The notes below the pieces were generated by a model, which searched no databases, was not told the DNA's origin, and was given only the letters and a program-made list of their open reading frames with translations. From the NCBI GenBank assembly GCA_023300545.1, contig JALZVT010000012.1, forward strand, positions 1 to 64,000: a DNA stretch of 64,000 nucleotides. The letters run 5' to 3'. Positions 18,295 through 26,118 of this stretch are shown in pieces. The stretch is from Pseudomonadales bacterium (GTDB taxonomy: Bacteria; Pseudomonadota; Gammaproteobacteria; Pseudomonadales; Azotimanducaceae). The position numbers and the translations under genes were made by a program. Every line of letters starts with the position of its first letter. Position 1 is the first letter of the stretch.

Positions 18295-18307
18295 TGAAAC
18301 ACGAGGG

Positions 18308-18541
18308 TTAGTCGTTTGGCTTTGCCGTGGGTTTGCCGGGACGGACTATGGCCTTGGTCATGTCCGGGTTATTGCCGACCCAGTTGCACAGCTGGGGATC
18401 AGCCTGCTTGATGTCGCCGGAGATGTGCTGGCCCCAGCGAGTGAAAACGCCGACGCTGTTACCGCTGGTTAGCACGATATTGCCGTTGTCGTCGCACTGG
18501 TAGAGCGTGTCGCGATCAAAGGGGTGGGTCATGCTGGCCAT
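18308..18541 (-). CDS. Small conserved-looking protein next to Rieske oxygenase
   Basis: A 77-aa protein beginning MASMTHPFDRDTLYQCDDNG, with GVFTRWGQHISGDIKQADPQLCNWVGN in the middle and a Pro/Lys-rich tail; two Cys (residues 16 and 52) and no membrane segment. GGAGAG lies 8 bases before the ATG, and the gene starts 4 bases after the Rieske oxygenase stop, so the two form an operon. I do not recognise the family. It may be an accessory or stability subunit of the oxygenase, which is inference from position only. Confidence 0.72.
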   Translation of the reverse strand: MASMTHPFDRDTLYQCDDNGNIVLTSGNSVGVFTRWGQHISGDIKQADPQLCNWVGNNPDMTKAIVRPGKPTAKPND

Positions 18542-18545
18542 GGGC

Positions 18546-19901
18546 TTACTCTCCTATCCATTCTGTGAGCTTTTGGTGTATCCAGCGCACCTTCGATTCT
18601 TGATAGCCCGACAGCACAACGCCTTTTTGGTAGGTTGTTTCTAAACCCCACTGCACCTTGGGCATGTTGAACGAATCCTGATCAAACACTTTACCCAGAT
18701 AACCCAGCGCGCTTGACCACGACTCGTCTTCGGCAAGCGTGCGAACCTCTGCGGGAGCTGGGCGTTCGCCTTCAAAGGGCGACAGCAGAATGCACTCCAT
18801 GATGGCGCTGCGATGATCGTTGCCGTTGGGTCGGAATCGATACACGATGCCGTTGAAGGCACCCCAGGGGTGGAAGTTGGGGAACAGCGTGTAGTCGATG
18901 CTGTCGAGTAGCTCCGCGTCGCAGTAGGTGTCGACCCGGTCGCCGGCGATGGGGCGCAAGTTATCGCGGCTGCGGCTGGCCATGAATTCACGCATACCCA
19001 TGCCGTCAGGCACCTGAGGCACCTCGGCGTCGTGATCCACGTCCATCAGGGTGCGCAACATGTCATCGTTGCTGACGTCGTAGTCAAGCAGTGGGCTATG
19101 GGTGGCGCCTGGTGTGACAACGCGTGCGCAGTTGTCCCAGATATCGACCTGACTGTTAACGTCGCCGAGGCTGCGCAGAATTTGTGGGTGTGTCCCACTG
19201 ACGTGGTAGGCCTCGCAGAAGGCTTCTTGGGCGATTTTCCAGTTGCACGGCATGACTTTGGAGACGTGGGCTGACTTGTACAGTCCGCCGAGGTTCCAGC
19301 GTTCGAACTGTGGCGCTAGGTCTTTGATGAAGTCGTCGAACGGTGCGCAGTTTTGGTCGGGATTGATGAAAATAAACCCGGCCCAAGTCGCAACTGGAAT
19401 AGCAGGCAGGGAAAAGTCGTCCTGGTTGATTTGCGGGAAGTCCCAACCGGCGGGGATGTCACTAAGTTGGCCGTCGAGTTTCCAGCAGAAACCGTGGAAC
19501 GGGCAGCGCAGCTCCACTGCGTTGCCGTCGAATTCCTTCAACATGCGGCCCCGATGCAGGCAGGCGTTTGGATAGGCTTTTATTTCCCCGGTTTCGGTGC
19601 GCAGCACCAGAAAGGACATGCCGGCGATGTCGTAGCGGTAATGGTCGCCCACCTCGGGAATGTCTTCCTCGCGACAGGTGAATTGCCAGACCTTGCGCCA
19701 TACATGCTCTACCTCTTTGTCGTGATATGCCTTTGTTGTATAGCGTTCAACCGAAAACTCATGCAGTCCCATGTCCTTGGGCGACTGCATGCGCAGTACA
19801 TCGGGCACCTCGTGAGAGTCTTGATCCAGCAACTCTTGGTAGGTCATGCCGGGAGATCGCGGCATAGTTTCCGGGTCAAGGGGTTTGTAAGCTTCTGCCA
19901 T
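18546..19901 (-). CDS. Rieske aromatic-ring-hydroxylating oxygenase, alpha subunit
   Basis: A 451-aa alpha subunit. The Rieske [2Fe-2S] ligands are C114-x-H116 and C133-xx-H136 (CLHRG, CPFHG). The mononuclear iron site shows H233 and H238 in EAYHVSGTHP, with an acidic third ligand expected further on. The protein should hydroxylate or demethylate an aromatic or steroid-like substrate using electrons from a separate reductase. No ferredoxin or reductase gene is beside it and no beta subunit is seen; only a 77-aa protein follows. The FMN protein at 16769 is nearby but is convergent. Substrate unknown. Confidence 0.92.
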   Translation of the reverse strand: MAEAYKPLDPETMPRSPGMTYQELLDQDSHEVPDVLRMQSPKDMGLHEFSVERYTTKAYHDKEVEHVWRKVWQFTCREEDIPEVGDHYRYDIAGMSFLVLRTETGEIKAYPNACLHRGRMLKEFDGNAVELRCPFHGFCWKLDGQLSDIPAGWDFPQINQDDFSLPAIPVATWAGFIFINPDQNCAPFDDFIKDLAPQFERWNLGGLYKSAHVSKVMPCNWKIAQEAFCEAYHVSGTHPQILRSLGDVNSQVDIWDNCARVVTPGATHSPLLDYDVSNDDMLRTLMDVDHDAEVPQVPDGMGMREFMASRSRDNLRPIAGDRVDTYCDAELLDSIDYTLFPNFHPWGAFNGIVYRFRPNGNDHRSAIMECILLSPFEGERPAPAEVRTLAEDESWSSALGYLGKVFDQDSFNMPKVQWGLETTYQKGVVLSGYQESKVRWIHQKLTEWIGE

Positions 19902-20096
19902 GGTGCGCTCTTCTGTCTGTTCGATTACTTCTATAGACCCATAAATGTACCAGACCAGCGCGGGGCCGTGCAGCCCTCTAAGGGCTGAGTGTTCTGAGCC
20001 GTGAGTGTTGTGAGTGGGTCTGGGGTCTGAAACTGAGGCCTAAACTGATACTCTGCACACTGATACAGGCGGGAGCGGCGCAAGCCACGTGGTTCA

Positions 20097-21827
20097 TTGA
20101 AGATCGGCACAACAATCGATCAATACCGTATCGAGGAGCGCCTCGGTGGCGGTGGTATGGGCGAAGTGTTCCGGGCTCGAGATCTCGAGCTTGAACGCAG
20201 CGTGGCCATAAAGTGTGTCCGACCAGAGTTGTCTGAGCTTGATGAAGTGACGATGCGGTTTCGCGCTGAAGCCCGCACTTTGGCTGGGCTTGCCCACGGC
20301 AATATCGCCACAGTATTCCGCTTTTTCCCCCACGACGGCACGCTGTATCTGGTGATGGAGTACATCTCCGGTCAACCGTTTGGCGATCTGCTGCGGGATC
20401 ACGGCGCTCAGCCTGCGGCCGAGGTCGTACGACTCATATCCCAGGCGCTGGCGGGCCTGGGCTACGCCCACGATAACAAAGTGGTCCATCGCGATATCAA
20501 GCCTGGCAATCTCATGCTGGACGGTCACAACACGGTGAAGGTGCTCGACTTTGGCATTGCCCATCTGCTTGATCAGACGCGCATCACGCAGTCGGGCAGT
20601 GTTCTTGGCACACCCGCCTATATGGCGCCAGAGCAAGTGCTGGGGCACTCCGTGGACGGCCGTACTGATCTCTACTCGCTGGGTGTGGTGCTGTTTGAGA
20701 TGCTGACGGGCAAGCTGCCGTTTCAAGCCAACAGCCAGTTTGAATTGATGCGGGCCCACCTCGAGACTCAGCCGCGCTCCCTAAAAGAAATGTCGAATTC
20801 GGTGCCCCGTGCGTTGCAGCAAACCGTCATTCGAGCCTTGGCCAAAGACAGCGATCAGCGATACCAGTCAGCCGCCGAATTTTCGACGGCTTTACAGGTG
20901 GCGTTGGGTGAAGCCAAAGATGATGGCCATGATCCGAGCACGATCGCCGGCGGCGCTCGTTCCGCGGTGAAAGTGGCCGTTAGCCCTTTGGGCGTAGGGG
21001 CGACGGAGATTTCTGGAGCCGGTGATGCCACGACTGGTCAGACCGCGGGCGCAAATTCATCAACCTCAGCAACCTCCATTGAAATCCAGCTACCGCCGCC
21101 GAAGAAGGCTGTTGGGTTTGGCTTGGTGGCTGCGTTGCTTGTTGGTAGTAGTGTGCTCATTGCGACAGGGGACGACGATGACGCCCCGCAGCAAACGGTG
21201 ACGACGACTCAAGAACAGTCCGGGGCAGACGCCGAGACTGGGTCGATTCGGCCCGCGCAGCCGAACGGACGAGCGGGTAGTGAGTCGGGTCGGGATGAAA
21301 CGGTTTTAGGGCAAACTGTTGATGGATCTGCTGCAGCGGCCTCATCAATCGCTTCTGAGGCAGAGGCACGTAATTTGACGGGTGGCTCGACAGCCGTGGC
21401 CGCCAAAAAATCAGCGACAACCAGCACAGCGACAACCACCAGCACAAAGCCAACCCGTCAGGCGTCTGTGCCACGTTCAACGTCAAGCAGCTATGTGGTG
21501 CGGGCAACCAAAGTTTCGGTGCACGAGCTGCAGCGCACAGGCCGACTCTCGCGGGCCGCTGGCTACAACGGCAGCTTTGCATTGTCAGCGCCACAGGGTG
21601 CGCAGCCCCTGCAGATCGAAGAGTTTGTTGAGGTGTATCGCGATGGCGTGCAAATTTCGCGACAGCTGATTCACTCGCAAAGCCGACGGCCTGGACGGTT
21701 TAAGAGCAAGCAGCGGATTCCCGGGCTAAAAGAGTTGGCCGCAGGCGACTACCGGCTGCGCTTAGTGTTTGAAAGCGAGCGACGGCGCTTGGGTACACAT
21801 GAGTGGTCGCTGGCGGTAGCCAACTAG
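20097..21827 (+). CDS. Membrane-anchored Ser/Thr protein kinase
   Basis: A 576-aa eukaryotic-type (Hanks) kinase. Kinase domain residues about 8-265: glycine loop LGGGGMGEVF, K39 in AIK, H131-R-D133 in the catalytic loop, D151-FG, then PAYMAPEQ. Residues about 270-335 form a linker, a single membrane helix lies at about 338-358 (GFGLVAALLVGSSVLIATG), followed by a long Ser/Thr/Ala-rich periplasmic linker and a C-terminal beta-rich domain (about 465-576) unlike PASTA. The start is TTG at 20097; no ATG is near. It likely senses an envelope signal and phosphorylates cytoplasmic proteins. It overlaps the convergent ATP-grasp gene by 4 bases. Confidence 0.92.
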   Translation: MKIGTTIDQYRIEERLGGGGMGEVFRARDLELERSVAIKCVRPELSELDEVTMRFRAEARTLAGLAHGNIATVFRFFPHDGTLYLVMEYISGQPFGDLLRDHGAQPAAEVVRLISQALAGLGYAHDNKVVHRDIKPGNLMLDGHNTVKVLDFGIAHLLDQTRITQSGSVLGTPAYMAPEQVLGHSVDGRTDLYSLGVVLFEMLTGKLPFQANSQFELMRAHLETQPRSLKEMSNSVPRALQQTVIRALAKDSDQRYQSAAEFSTALQVALGEAKDDGHDPSTIAGGARSAVKVAVSPLGVGATEISGAGDATTGQTAGANSSTSATSIEIQLPPPKKAVGFGLVAALLVGSSVLIATGDDDDAPQQTVTTTQEQSGADAETGSIRPAQPNGRAGSESGRDETVLGQTVDGSAAAASSIASEAEARNLTGGSTAVAAKKSATTSTATTTSTKPTRQASVPRSTSSSYVVRATKVSVHELQRTGRLSRAAGYNGSFALSAPQGAQPLQIEEFVEVYRDGVQISRQLIHSQSRRPGRFKSKQRIPGLKELAAGDYRLRLVFESERRRLGTHEWSLAVAN

Positions 21828-23176
21828 AGAGTGATCAAGTTGGCAGTTGGCAGTTCCGTACTGCCAAGCACTTGATTCTTTTGCTGAGCAAACTCCGCGT
21901 AGTTGCCGACAATAACCTGCCAGACGTACATCCGCTCGATGCCATCTAGCGTCTGGGTGAACGGGCTGAAACCCATTGGCACGATACGAAAGCCCTGTTC
22001 ACTGAAGGTCTGACTGGTTCCATAGTGGCGAATGAAATCGAGATACTTGGGGAGCGCCTTAGTGCTGATGATATCGATGAACGCTACACAGTCTTCATGG
22101 TGCACACCGAGACGATCGATCAGCTGCGCCGGGAACAGGCCGCCCGTCCAGCGAGCGTTGATTTCAATAACCACCGTGGGCTGAGAGTTTGTGGGCTGAG
22201 AGTTTGACGGCTGCGAATCTGCGCGAACAAAAAAGTCGATACCGCAGTTAAAACCTTGGGGTGCACAGTATCCAAGCTTGCGCACGTAGTCGCCAACTTG
22301 CAGGCACACTTTGCGTTGCTGGGCTGACAGCGTTACTGAAGGGCTCAGGTAATTACCTACCCAAAGTCCATCTGCAAACAGAATTTTTCGGGTGTTGGTA
22401 ATTTCAACCCCGCTGTCGCGCACGTTTAAATCTACGGTCATTTCCACAAACTCTGACGTGTCGAGTTGCTGCTGCAGCAAGACCTGCAGGTCGTCAGGAA
22501 ACTCATCGACGTAGGCTTGCGCTTGTTCGAGAGAGGCCACAGGTGCAACATTGCGAGAACCGGCTAATCCCTGGATTTTCAGTATCGCTCCGGCGGGGTG
22601 GCGCTCGAAAAAGGCGTGTCCTGCGCTCGCCAATGTTGCCTTGGTTAGTACGGTTGTTTCTGGCACTGGAATGCCTGCTGCGGGCGCCGTGGCCGCGAAG
22701 TGCATTTTCGAGTTCACTTTCTGCGACAACTCCCAGGCTTGTCTGCTGTCGTGCAAGGCCAGGTTGCTGCCGCTCACCATGTACAGGCTGAGCAATTCCG
22801 TTGGCAGGTGGGTGTCGGCGATTGCCTCGTAGAACCCCTCGCGGGGGAAATAGTGGTAGTTGGTGGGTGGGATAATATTGTCGAATAGCGCTTTGAAGTG
22901 ACCGTTGTAGAAGGTAAGCGTCTCCGCCCACGGGGCATCCAAAAATTTGTCGTGCAACGCCGCGTGATCCTGCTCGCGCCCCATGAAGGTAAGAGCAACC
23001 TGCAGCATGGCGGTGAGTGCAATGTTGGCCTCATGATCTTCGAGTTGCTTGGGCGTGAGTTCGTCTAGTGCGAAGTGCAAAAGGCAATCATCAGCATAGA
23101 GCGCAAAATAAGTGCTTTGGGTCTGCCCTGGAGAAAACGGACCGCTGGGCAGACTAGTGGCATTGGGTTGGATCAT
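21824..23176 (-). CDS. ATP-grasp domain protein
   Basis: A 450-aa protein from the ATG at 23176 (an upstream start at 23272 would add 32 unconvincing residues). The ATP-grasp core lies in about residues 165-400: KVNSKMHFAATAPAAGIPVPETTV, AGAILKIQGLAGSRNV, then the metal-binding VVIEINARWTGG. Such enzymes join a carboxylate to an amine, thiol or other nucleophile through an acyl phosphate. Between two core strands there is a 15-bp tandem duplication giving NSQPT repeats, unlikely to be structural. No partner biosynthetic gene is adjacent, so the product is unknown. Confidence 0.82.
   Translation of the reverse strand: MIQPNATSLPSGPFSPGQTQSTYFALYADDCLLHFALDELTPKQLEDHEANIALTAMLQVALTFMGREQDHAALHDKFLDAPWAETLTFYNGHFKALFDNIIPPTNYHYFPREGFYEAIADTHLPTELLSLYMVSGSNLALHDSRQAWELSQKVNSKMHFAATAPAAGIPVPETTVLTKATLASAGHAFFERHPAGAILKIQGLAGSRNVAPVASLEQAQAYVDEFPDDLQVLLQQQLDTSEFVEMTVDLNVRDSGVEITNTRKILFADGLWVGNYLSPSVTLSAQQRKVCLQVGDYVRKLGYCAPQGFNCGIDFFVRADSQPSNSQPTNSQPTVVIEINARWTGGLFPAQLIDRLGVHHEDCVAFIDIISTKALPKYLDFIRHYGTSQTFSEQGFRIVPMGFSPFTQTLDGIERMYVWQVIVGNYAEFAQQKNQVLGSTELPTANLITL
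22176..22220 (-). repeat. 15-bp tandem repeat inside the ATP-grasp gene
   Basis: GTGGGCTGAGAGTTT occurs twice exactly (22176-22190 and 22191-22205), followed by a decayed third unit GACGGCTGCGAATCT to 22220. It encodes D/N-S-Q-P-S/T units without breaking the frame. Confidence 0.85.
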
Positions 23177-23328
23177 GGCTGCGACTCTAGCGAATTCCAA
23201 ATAAGTGTGCCTTTTGGCCTTTGATATTCCAATGCCTCCGCGGGCCCTAGTGAATTGCCAGTGCTCTCGCATGGTGGTTATATTGGGCGGGGGCAGAGAA
23301 TTAGTGAGAACTAAAACGGGGGAGTTAC

Positions 23329-23850
23329 ATGCTTGATCGCTACGATTTTTTTCAGATCGCCTATTTGGTCAATGACTTGGAGACCAGCATCGATCGCTGG
23401 GCCAACATGTTTGGCGCCGGACCTTTTGTGGTCGCGCCGCATCATAAAACCGACCGCTTCAGTTTTCGAGGCACCGATGCCGAGGCTGATGTCTCTTACG
23501 CGTTCGGTTACCTCGGTGACATGATGATTCAATTCATCCAGCAGCATGACGATACGCCGTCTATCTATCGGGATATGTATGCCAAAGGGCAGGAGGGGTA
23601 TCACCATCACGGTGTGTTGGTGAACGACTACGTGGGCGAAAAACAACGCGTGATAGACATGGGGTTTGAGCTGGCGTGTGAGTTGCACGCTGACAACGTG
23701 GACGCCTGTTACATCGACACGCGGGCGTGGAATGGTGGGTTTACCGAGATTCACGCTGACCCGCCACACATTCTTGCTGCCTTTTCGAGCTGGCGTCGAG
23801 CGCATGAACTGCGTAAGCCGGGACAGCCAAATATCATAGAGAGGCCTTGA
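23329..23850 (+). CDS. VOC-family protein (glyoxalase/dioxygenase fold)
   Basis: A 173-aa protein with a vicinal-oxygen-chelate fold: QIAYLVNDLETSIDRWANMFGAGPF at the N-terminus and HHHGVLVNDYVGEKQRVIDMGFE in the second half, with His and Glu (FTEIHAD) in places that could bind metal. VOC proteins include isomerases, epimerases, lyases and ring-cleaving dioxygenases. CGGGGGAG precedes the ATG. One base separates it from the P450 gene, so the two are cotranscribed and probably act on the same molecule. Confidence 0.86.
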   Translation: MLDRYDFFQIAYLVNDLETSIDRWANMFGAGPFVVAPHHKTDRFSFRGTDAEADVSYAFGYLGDMMIQFIQQHDDTPSIYRDMYAKGQEGYHHHGVLVNDYVGEKQRVIDMGFELACELHADNVDACYIDTRAWNGGFTEIHADPPHILAAFSSWRRAHELRKPGQPNIIERP

Positions 23851-23851
23851 G

Positions 23852-25213
23852 ATGACTGAGAAGCTTACTGAGCGCGACCCCGCTAAAACCCCAAATCACT
23901 TTTCGGGTCCGATGCGGTGCCCCGTTGGATTAGGCGACGTTGACCTGTTCTCTGCTGGCGCTCAGGAACACTGGTACGACGCCTATCCCATCTTGCATGA
24001 CCAGGCTCCGGTACAACGTTTGGAAGGGGAAGGTTACGGCCCGGGTAGTGACGGCTTCATTTTGAGCAAGTACGACGATGTAGCACTCGTGGTGCGTGAC
24101 CCCGTGCGGTTTCCACCAACCCTGTTTCTGGCGCTCGAAACCATGCAAGCGTCTGGTCAGGCGCTTGAAGATCAGGAGTTTGTGAACGCCATGATGGTGT
24201 CGATGAACAGCCTGCGACCGAATAACGAACTGTGGCGAGCTCATCGCCAAGAGTTAACCGACCCTTGGGTGGGCCCGGGTGCTGCTCGACATCAGGCAAT
24301 GATAGAGGCCGCCGCTAGCGGGCTTATTGATGGGTTTGCGGAGCGAGCGATCGACGGCGAGCCCATTGACTTTGTTCGTGATTTTGCGCGTCCTTTGCCG
24401 CAAATCGTGATGGCAAATATTCTTGGGTTTCCCCACAAAGATATTCCTCAGCTCGCCGATTGGGGCAACGCGCAGGTAGCGGCATTTGTGTACGGCAAAG
24501 GCCATCGCAATCAGATGACCAAAGAGCAAACCACTGAGCAGTTTACGGCGTTACAGGAGTTCCAGGAGTACACGGCCACAGCAATTCTTGATCGGCGGAG
24601 TGCACCAAAAGACGACATGATCAGCTTTCTGTGCAATGTCGAATACTCGGCACTCAACCGTAAGCTGACCGATATTGAAATTAACGGCATTGTCTACGCC
24701 ATGATGATCGGCGGATTGGAAACCACTCAATACGCCATAGCGGAACAGGCTCAACTACTGTGTGAGCATCCGGACACCTGGGCACAGCTGCAAGCAGATC
24801 GCTCAGGGCTACGCGGCTTTACTGAAGAGGCCATGCGTATGCGTTCTCCAACCCAGGGGTTGTCGACGCGTGTGACCAGTCAGGATGAGGTGTTTCAGGG
24901 CGTTAAGGTGCCCAAGGGCTCGCTGTTGCATCTTCGCTGGGCGGCGGCCAACGTCGACCCAGAAGAATGGGAGTGTCCGTTTGACCTTAACATCGAGCGT
25001 AAGGCCGTTACCCGGCACCTGGTGTTTTCCCAAGGGCCTCGCGTTTGTCCTGGCGCGCAACTGTCGCGCCTAGAGCAGGTGATCGCGTGGGACGCGCTGT
25101 TTGATCGGTTTGGTGCAATGGAGTATGCCGCGGACAATGGCTTTGAACACCAGCCCGGCATCATGTTGGGAACCTTGGCGCTGAATCTGAAATTCACCGA
25201 TATGGGTGCCTAG
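23852..25213 (+). CDS. Cytochrome P450
   Basis: A 453-aa soluble bacterial P450. Heme-binding loop FSQGPRVCPG with C399 as the iron ligand; I-helix MIGGLETTQ (usual G-x-D/E-T, with ET kept); K-helix E-x-x-R in EEAMRMRSP. The enzyme should hydroxylate a hydrophobic substrate using electrons from a ferredoxin and reductase, neither of which is encoded nearby. It is the middle gene of a VOC-P450-ThuA operon. Substrate unknown. Confidence 0.94.
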   Translation: MTEKLTERDPAKTPNHFSGPMRCPVGLGDVDLFSAGAQEHWYDAYPILHDQAPVQRLEGEGYGPGSDGFILSKYDDVALVVRDPVRFPPTLFLALETMQASGQALEDQEFVNAMMVSMNSLRPNNELWRAHRQELTDPWVGPGAARHQAMIEAAASGLIDGFAERAIDGEPIDFVRDFARPLPQIVMANILGFPHKDIPQLADWGNAQVAAFVYGKGHRNQMTKEQTTEQFTALQEFQEYTATAILDRRSAPKDDMISFLCNVEYSALNRKLTDIEINGIVYAMMIGGLETTQYAIAEQAQLLCEHPDTWAQLQADRSGLRGFTEEAMRMRSPTQGLSTRVTSQDEVFQGVKVPKGSLLHLRWAAANVDPEEWECPFDLNIERKAVTRHLVFSQGPRVCPGAQLSRLEQVIAWDALFDRFGAMEYAADNGFEHQPGIMLGTLALNLKFTDMGA

Positions 25214-26042
25214 CGTGATTAAGGTATTGGTGGTCAGCAAAGGCCATGACTATGACCACAGTTCGTTTTTGGCTATGTGTGCTTCGTTCGAAGGCATAGA
25301 AACCACACTTGTTGAACATCCCGCCGCCCAAACAGTGCTGGCTAGCGATGACGCTAAGCGCTACGACGTGGTGTTTTTTTATGACATGTGTGGCATTCCC
25401 GGTATGGATTTGCCCCACGACAACTCCGCTGGCCGAGGAGCGCCAAATGCGCAATACGCACAGGCGATCGAAGGCTTGCTGAAGCGTGGCGTTGGACTGT
25501 TACTGATTAATCACGCGACCGTAAGCTGGGCTAACTGGCCGCTTTGGCGAGACATAAGTGGGTCGTCGTTTATGTTGGCCGGCGGCGAGCTGCGTGGGCA
25601 GACGGTTCCGGGTTCCGGATACCGCGGCGGGCATGGCCCATTGGCCAGTGCGACGATTGATCTAAAGCCCCAGGGCAAGCACCCAGTATTGGCTGGGCTT
25701 GCAGACGGATTTGCGATAACCGATGAGCTCTATCTGAAAACTGACCTCTATGGCCCTCATGTGCAGCCGCTGCTGCGTGGCGACTATACCTTTGTCGCTG
25801 AGCACTTTACGCCACCTCCACTCGCACCTGCGGCCGAGCGCGCGAGTTGGCAGCACCCCCCCGGCAGTGACCTGATTGTCTGGGCGAACGCGGTTGAAAA
25901 ATCGCCAGTGGTGGTGTCAGATGTGGGTGACGGGCCCTTGGCCTACGATAATCCGGCGTACCGCCGATTACTGCAAAACGCACTGCATTGGCTTGGGTCG
26001 GAGGAGGCGAAGAGCTGGGCCAGAACAGCGACCGGGCAGTGA
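25206..26042 (+). CDS. ThuA-like domain protein
   Basis: A 278-aa protein with the ThuA (trehalose utilisation) class I glutamine amidotransferase-like fold: VIKVLVVSKGHDYDHSSFLAMCASF at the start, YDVVFFYDMCGIPG, GVGLLLINHATVSWANWP, then GHGPLASATIDL. There is no cytoplasmic amidotransferase triad that I can see. The start is uncertain: GTG at 25206 overlaps the P450 stop; GTG at 25215, just after it, is equally plausible. It is the last gene of the VOC-P450-ThuA operon. Function unknown; ThuA proteins are often linked to sugar or polyol catabolism. Confidence 0.83.
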   Translation: MPSVIKVLVVSKGHDYDHSSFLAMCASFEGIETTLVEHPAAQTVLASDDAKRYDVVFFYDMCGIPGMDLPHDNSAGRGAPNAQYAQAIEGLLKRGVGLLLINHATVSWANWPLWRDISGSSFMLAGGELRGQTVPGSGYRGGHGPLASATIDLKPQGKHPVLAGLADGFAITDELYLKTDLYGPHVQPLLRGDYTFVAEHFTPPPLAPAAERASWQHPPGSDLIVWANAVEKSPVVVSDVGDGPLAYDNPAYRRLLQNALHWLGSEEAKSWARTATGQ

Positions 26043-26118
26043 CCTGCGCTGACCCTATTTAGCGGCTCGATACGCATATAAGCAGGTATAAACCGTTCGT
26101 TTGACCCAGGGAACGTCG

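Noticed and set aside
23288-23330. Possible sixth palindromic repeat copy (GGGGGCAGAGAATTA)
   Set aside because: Only one arm resembles the family; the second arm is not present, so it was not listed as a copy.
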